Source: CALMEC01 sp031366605 (lineage in GTDB: Bacteria; Actinomycetota; Thermoleophilia; Miltoncostaeales; Miltoncostaeaceae). From it: DNA of 64,000 nt. The notes beneath the pieces were generated by a model. It worked only from the letters and a program-made list of their open reading frames with translations, was not told where the DNA came from and ran no database searches. The stretch lies in contig JANLOO010000035.1 in NCBI GenBank assembly GCA_031366605.1, positions 1 through 64,000 on the forward strand, written 5' to 3'. A program made the position numbers and the translations under genes. Shown here piece by piece: positions 8,692 through 20,142 of the stretch (positions are counted from its first letter, which is position 1; the number at the start of each line of letters is the position of its first letter).

Positions 8692-9240
8692 ATGAGTGCA
8701 TTCGTGTGGATCGGGGGCCGTCCGTCACTGGACCTGTGCAACACCGCCGCCGCCGGAGCCGAACTGCTGGGTCAGCCGGACGACGTCGTCGCCTGGCTGG
8801 TCGAGGCCGGACTCGGCACGCCGGAGCGCCCGCCCGCGGCGCGGGACCTGGAGCGTGTCAGGCATCTGCGCACCGACCTACGCACCGCGTTCTTGGCGCG
8901 TGACGCCGAGGCGATCGCAGACATCGTTGCGGACTGGCTTCGCGAGACCCCAGGGCGCCTGGCGGTCGATCGCACCAGCCTGCGGCCGAGCTTCTGCCCC
9001 GAGGTCTCGACGTGTCGCTGCCTGCTCGTCCCGGCGCTCTTGGACGCGCTGGACCTGGCTCGGGACGGCATCGCCCGCGTCCGGGAGTGCGCCGCGCCCG
9101 ACTGCACGTACATCTACGCCGACACGAGCCGCAACGGCAGCCGACGTTGGTGCGCGATGGAACGCTGCGGGTCGCGCGCCAAAGCCCACGCCTACTACAC
9201 CCGCCATCGCACACCGCCTCCGCCGTTGCCCCCGTCCTGA
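8692..9240 (+). CDS. CGNR zinc-finger (ABATE-type) regulator
   Basis: 182 residues. The N-terminal half (about 1-120) matches the stress-linked ABATE layout, beginning with an IGGRPSLDLCNTAA-like step. The C-terminal zinc finger has C133-x4-C138 ... C154-x4-C159, with YADTSRNGSRRWC between. The naming motif here is C-G-S-R, not C-G-N-R. Members are thought to be transcription regulators. It is divergent from the hydrolase lacking its nucleophile, so that gene is a natural candidate target. Confidence 0.85.
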   Translation: MSAFVWIGGRPSLDLCNTAAAGAELLGQPDDVVAWLVEAGLGTPERPPAARDLERVRHLRTDLRTAFLARDAEAIADIVADWLRETPGRLAVDRTSLRPSFCPEVSTCRCLLVPALLDALDLARDGIARVRECAAPDCTYIYADTSRNGSRRWCAMERCGSRAKAHAYYTRHRTPPPPLPPS

Positions 9241-9245
9241 CGGGG
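9230..9245. terminator. hairpin at convergent gene ends
   Basis: CCCCGT (9230-9235) pairs with ACGGGG (9240-9245) around a four-base CCTG loop, across the stop codon of the CGNR gene and just before the end of the convergent LysE gene. There is no clear T-run, so its activity as a terminator is uncertain. Confidence 0.35.
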
Positions 9246-9277
9246 ACCCCGTGGTGATGGCGGCGTATGGGTCGCCC

Positions 9278-9910
9278 TCAGGCGTGACGGCCGAACACGG
9301 CCAACAGACCCGCTGCGCCGATGTACAAGCCGCCGAACGTACGGCCGATCCAGTCGTTTTTGCGGGGTGAGCGCAGGAGTCGAAGGACGCGTGAGGCAAA
9401 GAACGCGTAGCCGTTCATCACCACCACGTCGGTCAACAAGAGCGTCGCCCCGCACAGCGCGTATTGCGGCAGCTGCGCACGGTCGGGGTCGATGAACTGC
9501 GGCAGGACCGCCAGCATGAACACGATGCCCTTGGGGTTGGAGGCGTTGACGAGGAAGCCCTGCAGAATCAGGCCCCGCGGGGTCCCATCGCCACGCCCGG
9601 CGGTCCCGGTGATCTTCTGCGCGGCGCCGTGATCGCGCATTTGGCGGATGCCCAGGTAGACCAGGTACGCGACGCCCAGCCACTTCAACACGGCAAAGGC
9701 CGTCGCCGACGCCACGACCAGCGCACCAAGGCCGCTCGCAACCGCCAGCAGGACAAACAGCAGGCCCAGCTCGAGCCCGATCAGGTTGAACACGGTCCGG
9801 CGGACGCCAAACCGCACGGCGCTCGCCATTGTCGAAACCGCTCCAGGACCCGGCGCAAGGCTGATGAGCCACGCGGCGACGAAGAACGTGAGCCAGGTGT
9901 GGAGCGTCAC
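9278..9910 (-). CDS. LysE/RhtB-family amino-acid exporter
   Basis: 210 residues with about six hydrophobic helices. The start HTWLTFFVAAWLISLAPGPG contains the family signature (P-G-P near residues 20-25). The middle has LKWLGVAYLVYLGIRQMRD and FLVNASNPKGIVFMLAVLP, both typical of LysE/RhtB exporters of lysine, homoserine or threonine. The start is GTG 9910, whose GTGA overlaps the stop of the upstream alpha/beta hydrolase. The longer open frame upstream is antisense-like and is not used. Substrate unknown. Confidence 0.9.
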   Translation of the reverse strand: MTLHTWLTFFVAAWLISLAPGPGAVSTMASAVRFGVRRTVFNLIGLELGLLFVLLAVASGLGALVVASATAFAVLKWLGVAYLVYLGIRQMRDHGAAQKITGTAGRGDGTPRGLILQGFLVNASNPKGIVFMLAVLPQFIDPDRAQLPQYALCGATLLLTDVVVMNGYAFFASRVLRLLRSPRKNDWIGRTFGGLYIGAAGLLAVFGRHA

Positions 9911-10641
9911 GTCGGAAGCATGCGGGCGAGGATCTCGGCGAACTCGACGGGGCGCTCCAACGCGGACAGGTGCCCGGCACCGGGGATCATCTCGAGCGTC
10001 GCACTCGGTATACCGTGCGCGAGCGCGGCCACCGCGGCGCGTGGGGTCACCGCATCGTCCTCGCCGCCGATCACCACGGTCCGCACACCGATTCCCGCCA
10101 GATCGCCGGTGCGGTCCGGCCGGTCGCGCAGGGCCTCCAGGGCCGCGCGCACGGCGTAGTCGTCTTGCCCCTCGGCGATGGCGTGCGCACGTTCCCACAC
10201 CTCTGTGCCGGCACTGGGCGACAACACCCGCGGCAACAGGTCGGCCAGGTAGGTGTCCAGCCCGTCGATGCGGACGGTGTCGATCGCCTGTTCGCGCGCC
10301 CGCCGGGCATCGGCATCGTCGGCCTCGGCACGCGTGTTGGCAAGGACCAGCGCGGCCACGGCCGCGGGGTGTTCGACGGCGAGCGCGAGCGCCACGTATC
10401 CGCCCAGCGACAGCCCCACGACGATCGCCGGACCGGCGTCCTCGGTCCCGATCAGCTCCGCGACGGCCGTCGCGAACCCTGCGATCGTCGGGGCCGATTG
10501 CGCCGCGGCAGCGCCGAATCCGGGGAACTCCGGCGTCAGCAACGTGACGTCGGCGTCCAGCTCGCGCCACATCGGACCCCAGAAGCTCGCATCCAGGGGA
10601 AACGGGTGCAACAACACCACAAGTGGTCGTTTGGTCGCCAC
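9907..10641 (-). CDS. alpha/beta hydrolase
   Basis: 244 residues with a complete alpha/beta hydrolase triad: S78 in VVGLSLGGY, an Asp at 195/196 in VIGGEDDAVTP and H224 in PGAGHLSALERP. The oxyanion loop is LLHPFPLDASFWGP. It resembles small esterases and 3-oxoadipate enol-lactonase-like enzymes, but no substrate can be assigned. It is first of a two-gene unit with the LysE exporter (four-base overlap). It diverges from the next plus-strand gene with only 17 bases between start codons, so their promoters must overlap or lie inside the neighbouring genes. Confidence 0.85.
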   Translation of the reverse strand: MATKRPLVVLLHPFPLDASFWGPMWRELDADVTLLTPEFPGFGAAAAQSAPTIAGFATAVAELIGTEDAGPAIVVGLSLGGYVALALAVEHPAAVAALVLANTRAEADDADARRAREQAIDTVRIDGLDTYLADLLPRVLSPSAGTEVWERAHAIAEGQDDYAVRAALEALRDRPDRTGDLAGIGVRTVVIGGEDDAVTPRAAVAALAHGIPSATLEMIPGAGHLSALERPVEFAEILARMLPT

Positions 10642-10658
10642 GTGGCAAGCTTACGTAC

Positions 10659-11573
10659 ATGGCGACGACTGCTCCTCTCACCCGCGAGCACCTGCGTGAC
10701 GCTGTGGGATTCGGCGGGATCGTTCCGACGGGCGCCGTGGCGCGCGGTGGTGACACGCTCGTCGCGGCGCTCGGCGTGGAGCACCATGCCGACGGCGCCG
10801 TCGTGCAACTGCTTGCCCTGAGCGACGCGCCTGGCTTGCTCGAGTGGAACCCGTCCATGGGCCTTGTGATCCGCGACGATCGCGGCGACCGGTACGAGGC
10901 CCATGTCTTGACCTTGGCATCGAGTCTGGGTCAGCTGTGCGCCACGCTGTGGATCGAGCCGGCCCTGCCGCCCGAATCCCGCAGCCTCGAGCTGGTCGTC
11001 GAGGGCATGGTGCGGATCAACCCCACGCGTGGCGGTGGTCGGGGCGTGGCCCGTCCGCTCGCCGGGGGGCCGTGGAGCCTGGTCCTCGATCTGCTTCCTG
11101 AGCGCACCGTGGCGGACGTGCCGCCCCAGCCGGTCGACGGTCCGGTGCACGGGCAGGCGGACTCGGTACCCGTCCGTGCGCACAGCGTGTTCATCGATGT
11201 CGTTCCCGTTGGGCAGGCTCGGCTGAGATCGGGGCTCGCCGTGTGTGTCCTGGCGGTGGAGCGCTACTGGGATCGTGCCGTCGTCACCCTCGTGGCGTTG
11301 GGACCCGTCGGCGGTGATGCCAACGTGCCGGCGATCGGCCGCGCCCGCATCGAGGTGTGGGATGACCGTGGCCACCGGTATCGCGTCACCCCGGTGCAGG
11401 GCGCATCGCGTGGGGTGTGGAGTGAGGTCGCGGCCGAGATCGTCCCTGCCATCGCACCCGATGCCGGCGTGCTGGCGTTGCGCGTGTCCGACCTGCCGTT
11501 GGGTGCGGACTCCGGGCGGCGCAACGACGTTCCCGGTCCGTTCACGTTCGGCATCAGGCTTGCCGCCGGGTGA
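10659..11573 (+). CDS. hypothetical protein, two related halves
   Basis: 304 residues from ATG 10659; function unknown. Two similar stretches suggest an internal duplication: VQLLALSDAPG ... VIRDDRGDRYEAH (first half) and VTLVALGPVGGD ... EVWDDRGHRYRVT (second half). Each ends in a D-D-R-G-x-R-Y turn, as in a pair of beta-sandwich domains. There is no signal peptide. Its TGA overlaps the GTG of the glycosyltransferase that follows, which suggests co-expression. Confidence 0.6.
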   Translation: MATTAPLTREHLRDAVGFGGIVPTGAVARGGDTLVAALGVEHHADGAVVQLLALSDAPGLLEWNPSMGLVIRDDRGDRYEAHVLTLASSLGQLCATLWIEPALPPESRSLELVVEGMVRINPTRGGGRGVARPLAGGPWSLVLDLLPERTVADVPPQPVDGPVHGQADSVPVRAHSVFIDVVPVGQARLRSGLAVCVLAVERYWDRAVVTLVALGPVGGDANVPAIGRARIEVWDDRGHRYRVTPVQGASRGVWSEVAAEIVPAIAPDAGVLALRVSDLPLGADSGRRNDVPGPFTFGIRLAAG

Positions 11574-12313
11574 GCGACCGGTGGCCGCCCGGTGCGGTAT
11601 GGGTGGTGCTCCCCACGTATCAAGAGGCCCAGAACATCACCGCGATCTTGGACGCGCTGCTGGTCGTATTCGACGACACGGCGTTGGACGGCAGGGTCCT
11701 GGTGGTCGACGACGGATCCCCTGACGGCACCGCCGAGCTGGCCGATCAGGTCGGTGCCCGCGACCCGCGGGTATCGGTGCTGCGACGCGCGACCAAGGAC
11801 GGGATCGGTCCCGCGTATCGGGCCGGGTTTCGCCACGCGCTGGACGCCGGCGCGCAGCTCATCCTCGAGATGGACGCCGACTTCTCACACAACCCAACGG
11901 ATGTCCCTCGCCTGATCGCCGCCGCGCGTTATGCGGACCTGGTGTTGGGATCGCGCTACACCACGGGCGGAGGAGTGGCGCGGTGGGGTGTCGCGCGGCG
12001 TGCGATCAGCCGCAGCGGGTGTTGGTACGCGCGACGGATGTTGGGCGTGGAGGTCCGCGACCTGACCGGTGGGTTCAAGTGCTTCCGGCGGGTCGTGCTG
12101 GAGACCCTGCCGCTCGATCAGGTCACCGCGGCCGGCTACGTCTTCCAGATCGAGGTCACCTACCGGGCATTGGTCGCCGGGTTTCGCGTCGCGGAGGTGC
12201 CGATCACGTTCACCGACCGGGTGCTCGGCGAGTCGAAGATGAAGGGCTCGATCGTGCTCGAGGCCGCCACCCGCGTCCCCCGACTCCGTCGATTGGGCCG
12301 ACCCCCGCGCTGA
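11570..12313 (+). CDS. GT2 glycosyltransferase, polyprenol-phosphate mannose synthase-like
   Basis: 247 residues. The family 2 landmarks are all present: VVLPTYQEAQNI, LVVDDGSPDGTAE, GIGPAYRAGFRHAL, EMDADFSHNP (donor DxD), LVLGSRYTTGGGV, DLTGGFKCFRR and the closing FTDRVLGESKM. This pattern fits the DPM1 type, which makes polyprenyl-phosphate-mannose as a lipid donor for surface glycans or protein mannosylation. It has no C-terminal membrane domain. The GTG start overlaps the upstream stop by four bases. Confidence 0.9.
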   Translation: MSDRWPPGAVWVVLPTYQEAQNITAILDALLVVFDDTALDGRVLVVDDGSPDGTAELADQVGARDPRVSVLRRATKDGIGPAYRAGFRHALDAGAQLILEMDADFSHNPTDVPRLIAAARYADLVLGSRYTTGGGVARWGVARRAISRSGCWYARRMLGVEVRDLTGGFKCFRRVVLETLPLDQVTAAGYVFQIEVTYRALVAGFRVAEVPITFTDRVLGESKMKGSIVLEAATRVPRLRRLGRPPR

Positions 12314-12366
12314 GCCCGCGGGGAGATCGGTGACCGGTGGACCCATCCGTGCGCTTGCGCTTAAAT

Positions 12367-12401
12367 AGCCAGTTGGCCTCGTCCGCTGCGGCCAATTGCA
12401 A
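12367..12401. repeat. imperfect palindrome in convergent gap
   Basis: Within the 195 bases between two convergent genes, GTTGGCC and GGCCAAT (with one G-T pair) face each other across about 11 bases. The core CCARTTGGC recalls the palindromes at 20005-20142. A second perfect hairpin, GGCACGC/GCGTGCC with a three-base loop, is at 12475-12491, just beyond the O-antigen-ligase stop. Both could serve as terminators. Confidence 0.35.
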
Positions 12402-12508
12402 CATGTACGAGTGAGTTTTGTGATGTTTTGACACACATCGTCGTTGCCCGATCCGGTCCGGGTGGGGCGATCGGGGCACGCGGCGCGTGCCGGATCTGGG
12501 TGCGCGGG

Positions 12509-14425
12509 CTACCAGCCGGGTTGACACCTCGCGGCGCGCGTGGTGTCGCGATGCGGGTCCAGCTTGGTCCAGCGGCGAATGGCGTCGCTGCGGTGCGCTG
12601 CGTCGGCCACTGCGGCCAGGCACTCCCAGGCGAACGGATTGTCCGGTTGGCGATCCACCGCGCGGCGGGCAGCCGAGGTCGCCCCGGCCCGGTCGTGCAG
12701 CGTCGTGAGCGCGCGCGCCTCGACCAGCAGTGGCCCGATCGACAATCGCGCGGTCCCAGCCGCGGTGTGTGCCAGCGCTGCGCCACGCCCCGGATCGGTG
12801 AACGCGGCGAAGTACGCGTTGGTCGACGTACGCTCGGCGTGCCACAGCACGAGTGCGCTGACACACGCGCCGACCGCAACGACCGCGGTCACTCCGACAC
12901 GCGCCAGTTGCACCGGACCGTGTCTGACACCGGCGTGTGCGTCCGTGGCCTCGAGCGGCGCGAGTTGCACCGGACTGTGTCTGACACCGGCGTGTGCGCC
13001 CATCGCGACGACGACGCCGGCCGCGGCCATCGCCGGGATCGTTGCCGCGGGCGAGGTCCACGGAATGTCGAGCTGCGCCTGGACCAGGAACGCCGCGACG
13101 ATCGCGAGGGCCGGTCCCGCTGCGTGCCCCACCCGCCGCGCGCCCCACACCACCGCCGCCAGTGCGACCAGGCCGAGCAGCAGCCCCACGACGCCGAGCT
13201 CGCTCAGGAGTTCCAATCCCAATTGGTGCGGTTGGCGGACCAGCAGGTTCTGGTCGGCGACGGTGCGCTCGGCGATGTGCGTCAGCGGAAAGCCACCCGC
13301 CCCGTCGCCGACGATCGGTGCGTCCAGAAACCCACGCCAGGCCTGACCCCACCACGATGTCCGGTTGTTGCTGCTCAGGCTGATGGCCCGCCCGGCACCG
13401 GCCTCGGCATTGCGGCCGACGACTGCGGCGAGGGCGACCCCACCGACGATGGCGACGCCCGTCAGGGCCGGCACGATCCGTCCGGCGGCCGGACGCTCGA
13501 GCCACCGCGCCACGCGGCGGGCTGCGGGCGCGAGGGGATCGTGCATCGTGCCTGCGATGGCGGCGCCGACGACGATCAACGCCCCCAACATGAGCCCGGC
13601 GCTGCGGCGTCCCGCCGGATCATCCAGGACCGGCTCGGTGGTCAACGGCCCGGCGGTGAGTGCATACAGCGCCGCAGGCACCGCGCCGAACCCCGCTGCC
13701 CCGAGCGCGCCGAGCATGGCCGGCCGGTCGGCCTGAAGCCACAGCGCCAGCGCGACGCTGGTGGCGAGCGCCAGGATGCCGCTGCGCGATCCGCTCATCG
13801 CGACGACCAGCAGGCCCAGCATCAGGATGATCGCCCCGGTCGGGCGCCACCGCTGCTGCGCGGCCAGGCACAGCGCACCGGGAACGACGAACACCGCGAC
13901 GAGCGCGAGCGTATTGGCATGACCGATCGGCGCAGTCAGGCGCGGGGTGTCTCGGATCGGTGCCAAGAGCTCCGGCAACACCCGGCTGCCGAGCGCCCAG
14001 GCCAACACCGGCACGGCCGCCACCGCGACGCCGATCGCGAACCGCCGCGCCGGGTCGGCGGCAACCAGCGCCAGCCCCACGGCGAGCACCAGCGCCGCCA
14101 ACCCGATCGCCACGCGGTTGGTGGCAAGCCACGCGAGATCCGGCGCCGGCGCCCACGTCATCGACAGCGCCGACCACGCGACGAGCGCACTCATCGCCCC
14201 GACGGCGAGCCGCGCCGGTCCACCCCAAGCGCACCGGCGACTCCCCGCCACGGCCGCGACCGTCAGCGCCGAGGCCCCCGCCAGCCCCCACGCCAGCCCC
14301 GTGGCCCCGGCACCGACCGGCAGCCGCCCCAGGTCGACGGCGCCATGCGTCATACTCAGCACCGCCCAACCGGCAAACGCCAGGACGGACAACCACAGGA
14401 CAACCCTGGTGTCTTGAGCGCCCAA
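12509..14425 (-). CDS. O-antigen-ligase-like polytopic membrane protein
   Basis: About 638 residues if started at TTG 14425; no good ribosome site marks the exact start. At least ten hydrophobic helices fill the first two thirds. A large periplasmic loop (SSNNRTSWWGQAWRGFLDAP, followed by VGDGAGGFPLTHI and RQPHQLGLELLSELGVVG) is the Wzy_C/O-antigen ligase signature. The last 130 residues are soluble and TPR-like. Expected role: joining or polymerising a lipid-linked glycan outside the membrane. It contains a 57-base tandem repeat (about 12907-12998) encoding DAHAGVRHGPVQLA twice and carrying the dispersed palindrome GTGTCTGACACC. Confidence 0.75.
   Translation of the reverse strand: MGAQDTRVVLWLSVLAFAGWAVLSMTHGAVDLGRLPVGAGATGLAWGLAGASALTVAAVAGSRRCAWGGPARLAVGAMSALVAWSALSMTWAPAPDLAWLATNRVAIGLAALVLAVGLALVAADPARRFAIGVAVAAVPVLAWALGSRVLPELLAPIRDTPRLTAPIGHANTLALVAVFVVPGALCLAAQQRWRPTGAIILMLGLLVVAMSGSRSGILALATSVALALWLQADRPAMLGALGAAGFGAVPAALYALTAGPLTTEPVLDDPAGRRSAGLMLGALIVVGAAIAGTMHDPLAPAARRVARWLERPAAGRIVPALTGVAIVGGVALAAVVGRNAEAGAGRAISLSSNNRTSWWGQAWRGFLDAPIVGDGAGGFPLTHIAERTVADQNLLVRQPHQLGLELLSELGVVGLLLGLVALAAVVWGARRVGHAAGPALAIVAAFLVQAQLDIPWTSPAATIPAMAAAGVVVAMGAHAGVRHSPVQLAPLEATDAHAGVRHGPVQLARVGVTAVVAVGACVSALVLWHAERTSTNAYFAAFTDPGRGAALAHTAAGTARLSIGPLLVEARALTTLHDRAGATSAARRAVDRQPDNPFAWECLAAVADAAHRSDAIRRWTKLDPHRDTTRAARCQPGW
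12907..12998. repeat. tandem 35-base repeat inside the ligase-like gene
   Basis: Bases 12907-12941 and 12964-12998 agree at 34 of 35 positions and are offset by 57 bases, exactly 19 codons, so the frame is kept. Each copy holds the palindrome GTGTCTGACACC (12920-12931 and 12977-12988) that also occurs in intergenic gaps at 36449, 36651 and 47463. Confidence 0.85.
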
Positions 14426-14485
14426 CCTCGTACCGATACGATCCGCGCCGCGTCCGCGTGTGCGGCTCGCCTCATCACTCACTCG

Positions 14486-14944
14486 GTGGTCCCCCTGCCC
14501 CGTCGCCTCGCCGCACTCCTCATCGCGCTCATCGCGACCGTGTCCGTCACCGGCACGGCGCTCGGGAGCGTGTCGGACGTTATCAACGACTACTCCAGGG
14601 ACGGGACGATCGACGTCTGCCACAGCACGGCCGACTACGCGTCTGCGCGCACCAAGGAGGTCGAGAGCCAGTACGGCTCCTTTCAGGATGCGCTCGACAC
14701 CGCGCTCGCGACCCCGGCCCTGGTCGGCACCGACGCCAAGCCCTGTCCGGCGATCACGCCACCGAGCAATGGATCCGGCATCGGTGGGGTCGCGCTGATC
14801 GCCATCCCGATCGGGTTGGTCATCGTGGCGCTCGTGATGGTGTTGGGCGGGCGCAGGCGGCGCAACGCCCAAGGCGAGGGTCCGGACACCGAGGTCGACG
14901 GCTCGGTTTCGACCGAGGACCACGGTCCGGATGCGCCCGCGTGA
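14486..14944 (+). CDS. small secreted, C-terminally anchored protein
   Basis: 152 residues from GTG 14486. A signal peptide covers about residues 1-27 (RRLAALLIALIATVSVTGTALG). A short exposed region with two cysteines follows (DVCHSTADYASARTKEVESQ ... KPCPAITPPSNGSG). Then come a hydrophobic helix (GGVALIAIPIGLVIVALVMV), a basic stop RRRR and an acidic tail. Its TGA overlaps the GTG of the signal peptidase gene, so the two are coupled. It is probably a surface protein, perhaps a client or partner of the peptidase. Function unknown. Confidence 0.65.
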   Translation: MVPLPRRLAALLIALIATVSVTGTALGSVSDVINDYSRDGTIDVCHSTADYASARTKEVESQYGSFQDALDTALATPALVGTDAKPCPAITPPSNGSGIGGVALIAIPIGLVIVALVMVLGGRRRRNAQGEGPDTEVDGSVSTEDHGPDAPA

Positions 14945-15519
14945 TCTTGCGTCGTTTCATGAAGGACGTGGTGCTCCCGGTTGCGGTGGCGATCGCCCTG
15001 GCGTTTTTGATCCAGGCATCGTTGGCCAAGCCCTACGAGATCCCGACGGGATCGATGATCCCGACGATCCAGGAACGCGACCGTGTGATCGCCAACCGGG
15101 TCATCTACAAGTTCCGCGACATCTCACGACGCGACATCATCGTGTTCCACCCGACCCTCGCAGCGCGGACCACGTGCTCGGGCCCTGAGGGTGCAATCGA
15201 CACGACGCCCTTCGTCAAGCGCGTGATCGGGTTGCCGGGCGATCACCTGGTGATCGAGGAGGGCAAACGGGAGGTCCTCGTCAACGGCAGCCCTTTGGAT
15301 GTGCCGGCAGCCGCGCCGAATCCCCCCCAGGGTCCGGGCAATGATCTGCGCAGCAAGACGTTCGACGTCCCGCTGGGCAAGCTGTTCGTGATGGGCGACA
15401 ACCGCGGCAACTCGTGCGATTCGCATCAGTGGAGCGACCCGTTCGTGCCGATCAGCGCCGTGATCGGCCAGGCGGAGGTCACCTACTGGCCGCTGCGCCA
15501 CCTCACGTTCTTGAGGTGA
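14941..15519 (+). CDS. lepB: signal peptidase I
   Basis: 192 residues, a minimal S26A peptidase that removes signal peptides on the outer face of the membrane. One N-terminal helix (about 9-28) leads into the catalytic serine S38 (EIPTGSMIPT). The general-base lysine is K93 (FVKRVIGLPGDHL). The closing signature FVMGDNRGNSCDSHQWS matches the usual GDNR...S-D-S-R box, with His for Arg. The start is GTG 14941 in a four-base overlap; ATG 14959 is an alternative. Confidence 0.92.
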   Translation: MILRRFMKDVVLPVAVAIALAFLIQASLAKPYEIPTGSMIPTIQERDRVIANRVIYKFRDISRRDIIVFHPTLAARTTCSGPEGAIDTTPFVKRVIGLPGDHLVIEEGKREVLVNGSPLDVPAAAPNPPQGPGNDLRSKTFDVPLGKLFVMGDNRGNSCDSHQWSDPFVPISAVIGQAEVTYWPLRHLTFLR

Positions 15520-15729
15520 TTTCTCGGTCACCCTCCGGAGTCTGCAAAAGCCTCTCAGCAGGTGCCTGACGCCGCTGTTCGCCGCGGCGCGTAAATCGCG
15601 CGGGGAGCGGCAGGAACCGTTTCGTCAAGGCCTTGCAACCGGCGTCACAACGAGGGAGGATGCCATCCCTACGCACTGAATGTAGCGTGTAGCTCCTTCG
15701 TCCGACCCCAGGGGTAGCGTTCCGCGACC

Positions 15730-16340
15730 ATGATCTGTCCGTTCTGTGAACACCCAGACCACCGTGTGGTGGAGTCCCGCGTCGCCGACGCCAAGGACGC
15801 GATCCGCCGTCGGCGTGAATGCGGTGAGTGCGGACGCAGGTTCACGACGTACGAGCACATCGAAGAGACGCCGATCATCGTCATCAAGTCGTCGGGAGAG
15901 CGCGAGCCGTTCGACCGGCAAAAGCTGCTCTCCGGGCTGCAGCGCGCGTGCCACAAACGGCAGGTCTCGACGCAGCTGCTCGAGATGGCCGTGCGCGACA
16001 TCGAATCCGAGCTTCGCAACCGGTTGCGCCAGGAGGCGTCAAGCCAGCTGATCGGCGAGCTCACCCTGCGCCGACTCAAGGAGATCGACCAGGTCGCGTA
16101 CGTGCGGTTCGCCTCGGTGTACCGCGCGTTCTCGGACGTCGAGGAGTTCGAAGAGGAGCTCGCCCGGCTCGAGCGGGAGCCCCCGCTGCCACGCGGGCAG
16201 GCCTCGCTCGACGAACACATGTTCGATACAATGATCAGCCCAATCACCACGACCCAGGGTCGCCGCGGCCGTCTTCGGGCGCTCTCAGGCGGACTCGCCA
16301 CACCAATCACCGCATCACCCGATCAGGAGGGTACTGACTG

Positions 16341-16341
<1 letters not shown>
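15730..16341 (+). CDS. nrdR: ribonucleotide reductase repressor NrdR
   Basis: 203 residues. The zinc ribbon is C3-x2-C6 ... C31-x2-C34 (MICPFCEH ... ECGECGRRFTTYE), followed by an ATP-cone (about 47-137; VIKSSGEREPFDRQKLLSG). NrdR senses ATP/dATP and represses ribonucleotide reductase genes. Most homologues are about 150-170 residues; this one has an extra tail of roughly 45 residues after EEFEEELARLE. Its TGA overlaps the ATG of nrdJ by one base, so repressor and enzyme are co-expressed. In the 210 bases upstream I could not identify a confident NrdR box pair or a cobalamin riboswitch. Confidence 0.95.
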
Positions 16342-19163
<2,822 letters not shown>

Positions 19164-19173
19164 GGCGGCCCAT

Positions 19174-19195
19174 GGCCCCGCCTCCGGGCGGGGCC
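19174..19195 (+). terminator. GC hairpin after nrdJ
   Basis: Nine perfect pairs, GGCCCCGCC (19174-19182) with GGCGGGGCC (19187-19195), around a TCCG loop, starting 11 bases after the nrdJ stop. There is no T-run, as is common in high-GC actinobacteria. Confidence 0.6.
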
Positions 19196-19264
19196 AAACG
19201 TCGGCGGCGGCTGGATGTCCCGTCTCGATCGGCGCGGGGCGCCGGCCGACGTAGACTCGGGGTT

Positions 19265-19999
19265 GTGGCAGCCCCGCGCCCAGGTCGCCCATTCGGCGGC
19301 CTCCTCGAGCCACATGCCGCCTCGATCGGCGGCAGGCTCAACTGGTTGCGCGCGGGGGTGCTGGGCGCCAACGACGGCATCGTGTCGACGGCGAGCCTGG
19401 TCGTCGGCGTCGCCGGGGCGACGAGCGATCGGGGTGCGCTGGTCACCGCGGGCATCGCGGGTCTGTTCGCCGGGGCGCTGTCGATGGCGGTCGGCGAGTA
19501 CGTGTCGGTCAGCACCCAGCGCGACACCGAGCGCGCGCTGGTGGCGAAGGAGCGGCGAGAGCTCGCGGACGATCCCGCAGGCGAGTTGCGCGAGCTGGCG
19601 GAGATCTACCGGCACAAGGGTCTGTCCCCGGCCGTGGCCGCGCAGGTTGCCGGTGAGCTGACCGCGCATGACGCGTTGGCCGCGCACGCAGAGGTCGAGC
19701 TCCGCCTCGATCCCGATGATTTGACGAGCCCGTGGCAGGCCGGCGGGGCGTCGTTCGGAGCGTTTACGGTTGGCGCACTCCTACCGCTCCTGGCGATCGT
19801 CCTGGCGCCGTCCGGTGCGCGGGTGGCGATCACGTTCGCCGCGGTCCTGGTGGGCCTTGCCGTGACCGGCGCGCTGAGTGCCCAGCTGGGCGGTGCACGC
19901 CGCCGCCCCGCGATCGTCCGCGTCATGCTCGGCGGTGCGTTGGCGATGGCGATCACCTACGGCATCGGCCTGCTCGTCGGCTCCACCGGCCTGACGTAA
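19265..19999 (+). CDS. VIT1/CCC1-family metal transporter
   Basis: 244 residues from GTG 19265. The VIT family signature is present: NWLRAGVLGANDGIVSTASLVVG in helix 1, then LFAGALSMAVGEYVSVSTQRDTE and a charged cytosolic segment (KERRELADDPAGELRELAEIY). Three more helices end with ITYGIGLLVGS. Relatives move Fe2+ or Mn2+ out of the cytosol. A metal exporter a few kilobases from a copper-oxidase cluster is suggestive but not proof of a link. Confidence 0.92.
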   Translation: MAAPRPGRPFGGLLEPHAASIGGRLNWLRAGVLGANDGIVSTASLVVGVAGATSDRGALVTAGIAGLFAGALSMAVGEYVSVSTQRDTERALVAKERRELADDPAGELRELAEIYRHKGLSPAVAAQVAGELTAHDALAAHAEVELRLDPDDLTSPWQAGGASFGAFTVGALLPLLAIVLAPSGARVAITFAAVLVGLAVTGALSAQLGGARRRPAIVRVMLGGALAMAITYGIGLLVGSTGLT

Positions 20000-20004
20000 C
20001 TCGT

Positions 20005-20142
20005 GGTGTGCCAAATGGCCGTGCCCGGGATCGCCAATTGGCGGCGCCCGCGAGTGCCGCTTGGCGGGGCGAGGAATGCCGGTCGGTCGCGGTGGGAGGA
20101 CGAATGTCGGATTGCCGCGCGCCATTCGCCATTTGGCACACC
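20005..20142. repeat. 138-base element with 15-base terminal inverted repeats
   Basis: GGTGTGCCAAATGGC (20005-20019) and GCCATTTGGCACACC (20128-20142) are perfect inverted copies. Inside are a 12-base perfect palindrome, CGCCAATTGGCG (20032-20043), and a small CCGC/GCGG hairpin near 20057-20067. It begins six bases after the VIT1 stop. It could be a miniature inverted-repeat element or a complex terminator; no target-site duplication could be assigned. Confidence 0.6.

Noticed and set aside
12428..14485. Plus-strand extension upstream of the small anchored protein
   Set aside because: It runs antisense to the membrane ligase, whose hydrophobic helices and signature loop are clear; the extension is rich in Arg, Gln and Asp with no domain.
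15520..15729. Cobalamin riboswitch or NrdR boxes before nrdR-nrdJ
   Set aside because: Looked for because both metH and nrdJ need B12; I could not find a convincing B12-box or a pair of NrdR-type palindromes by eye.
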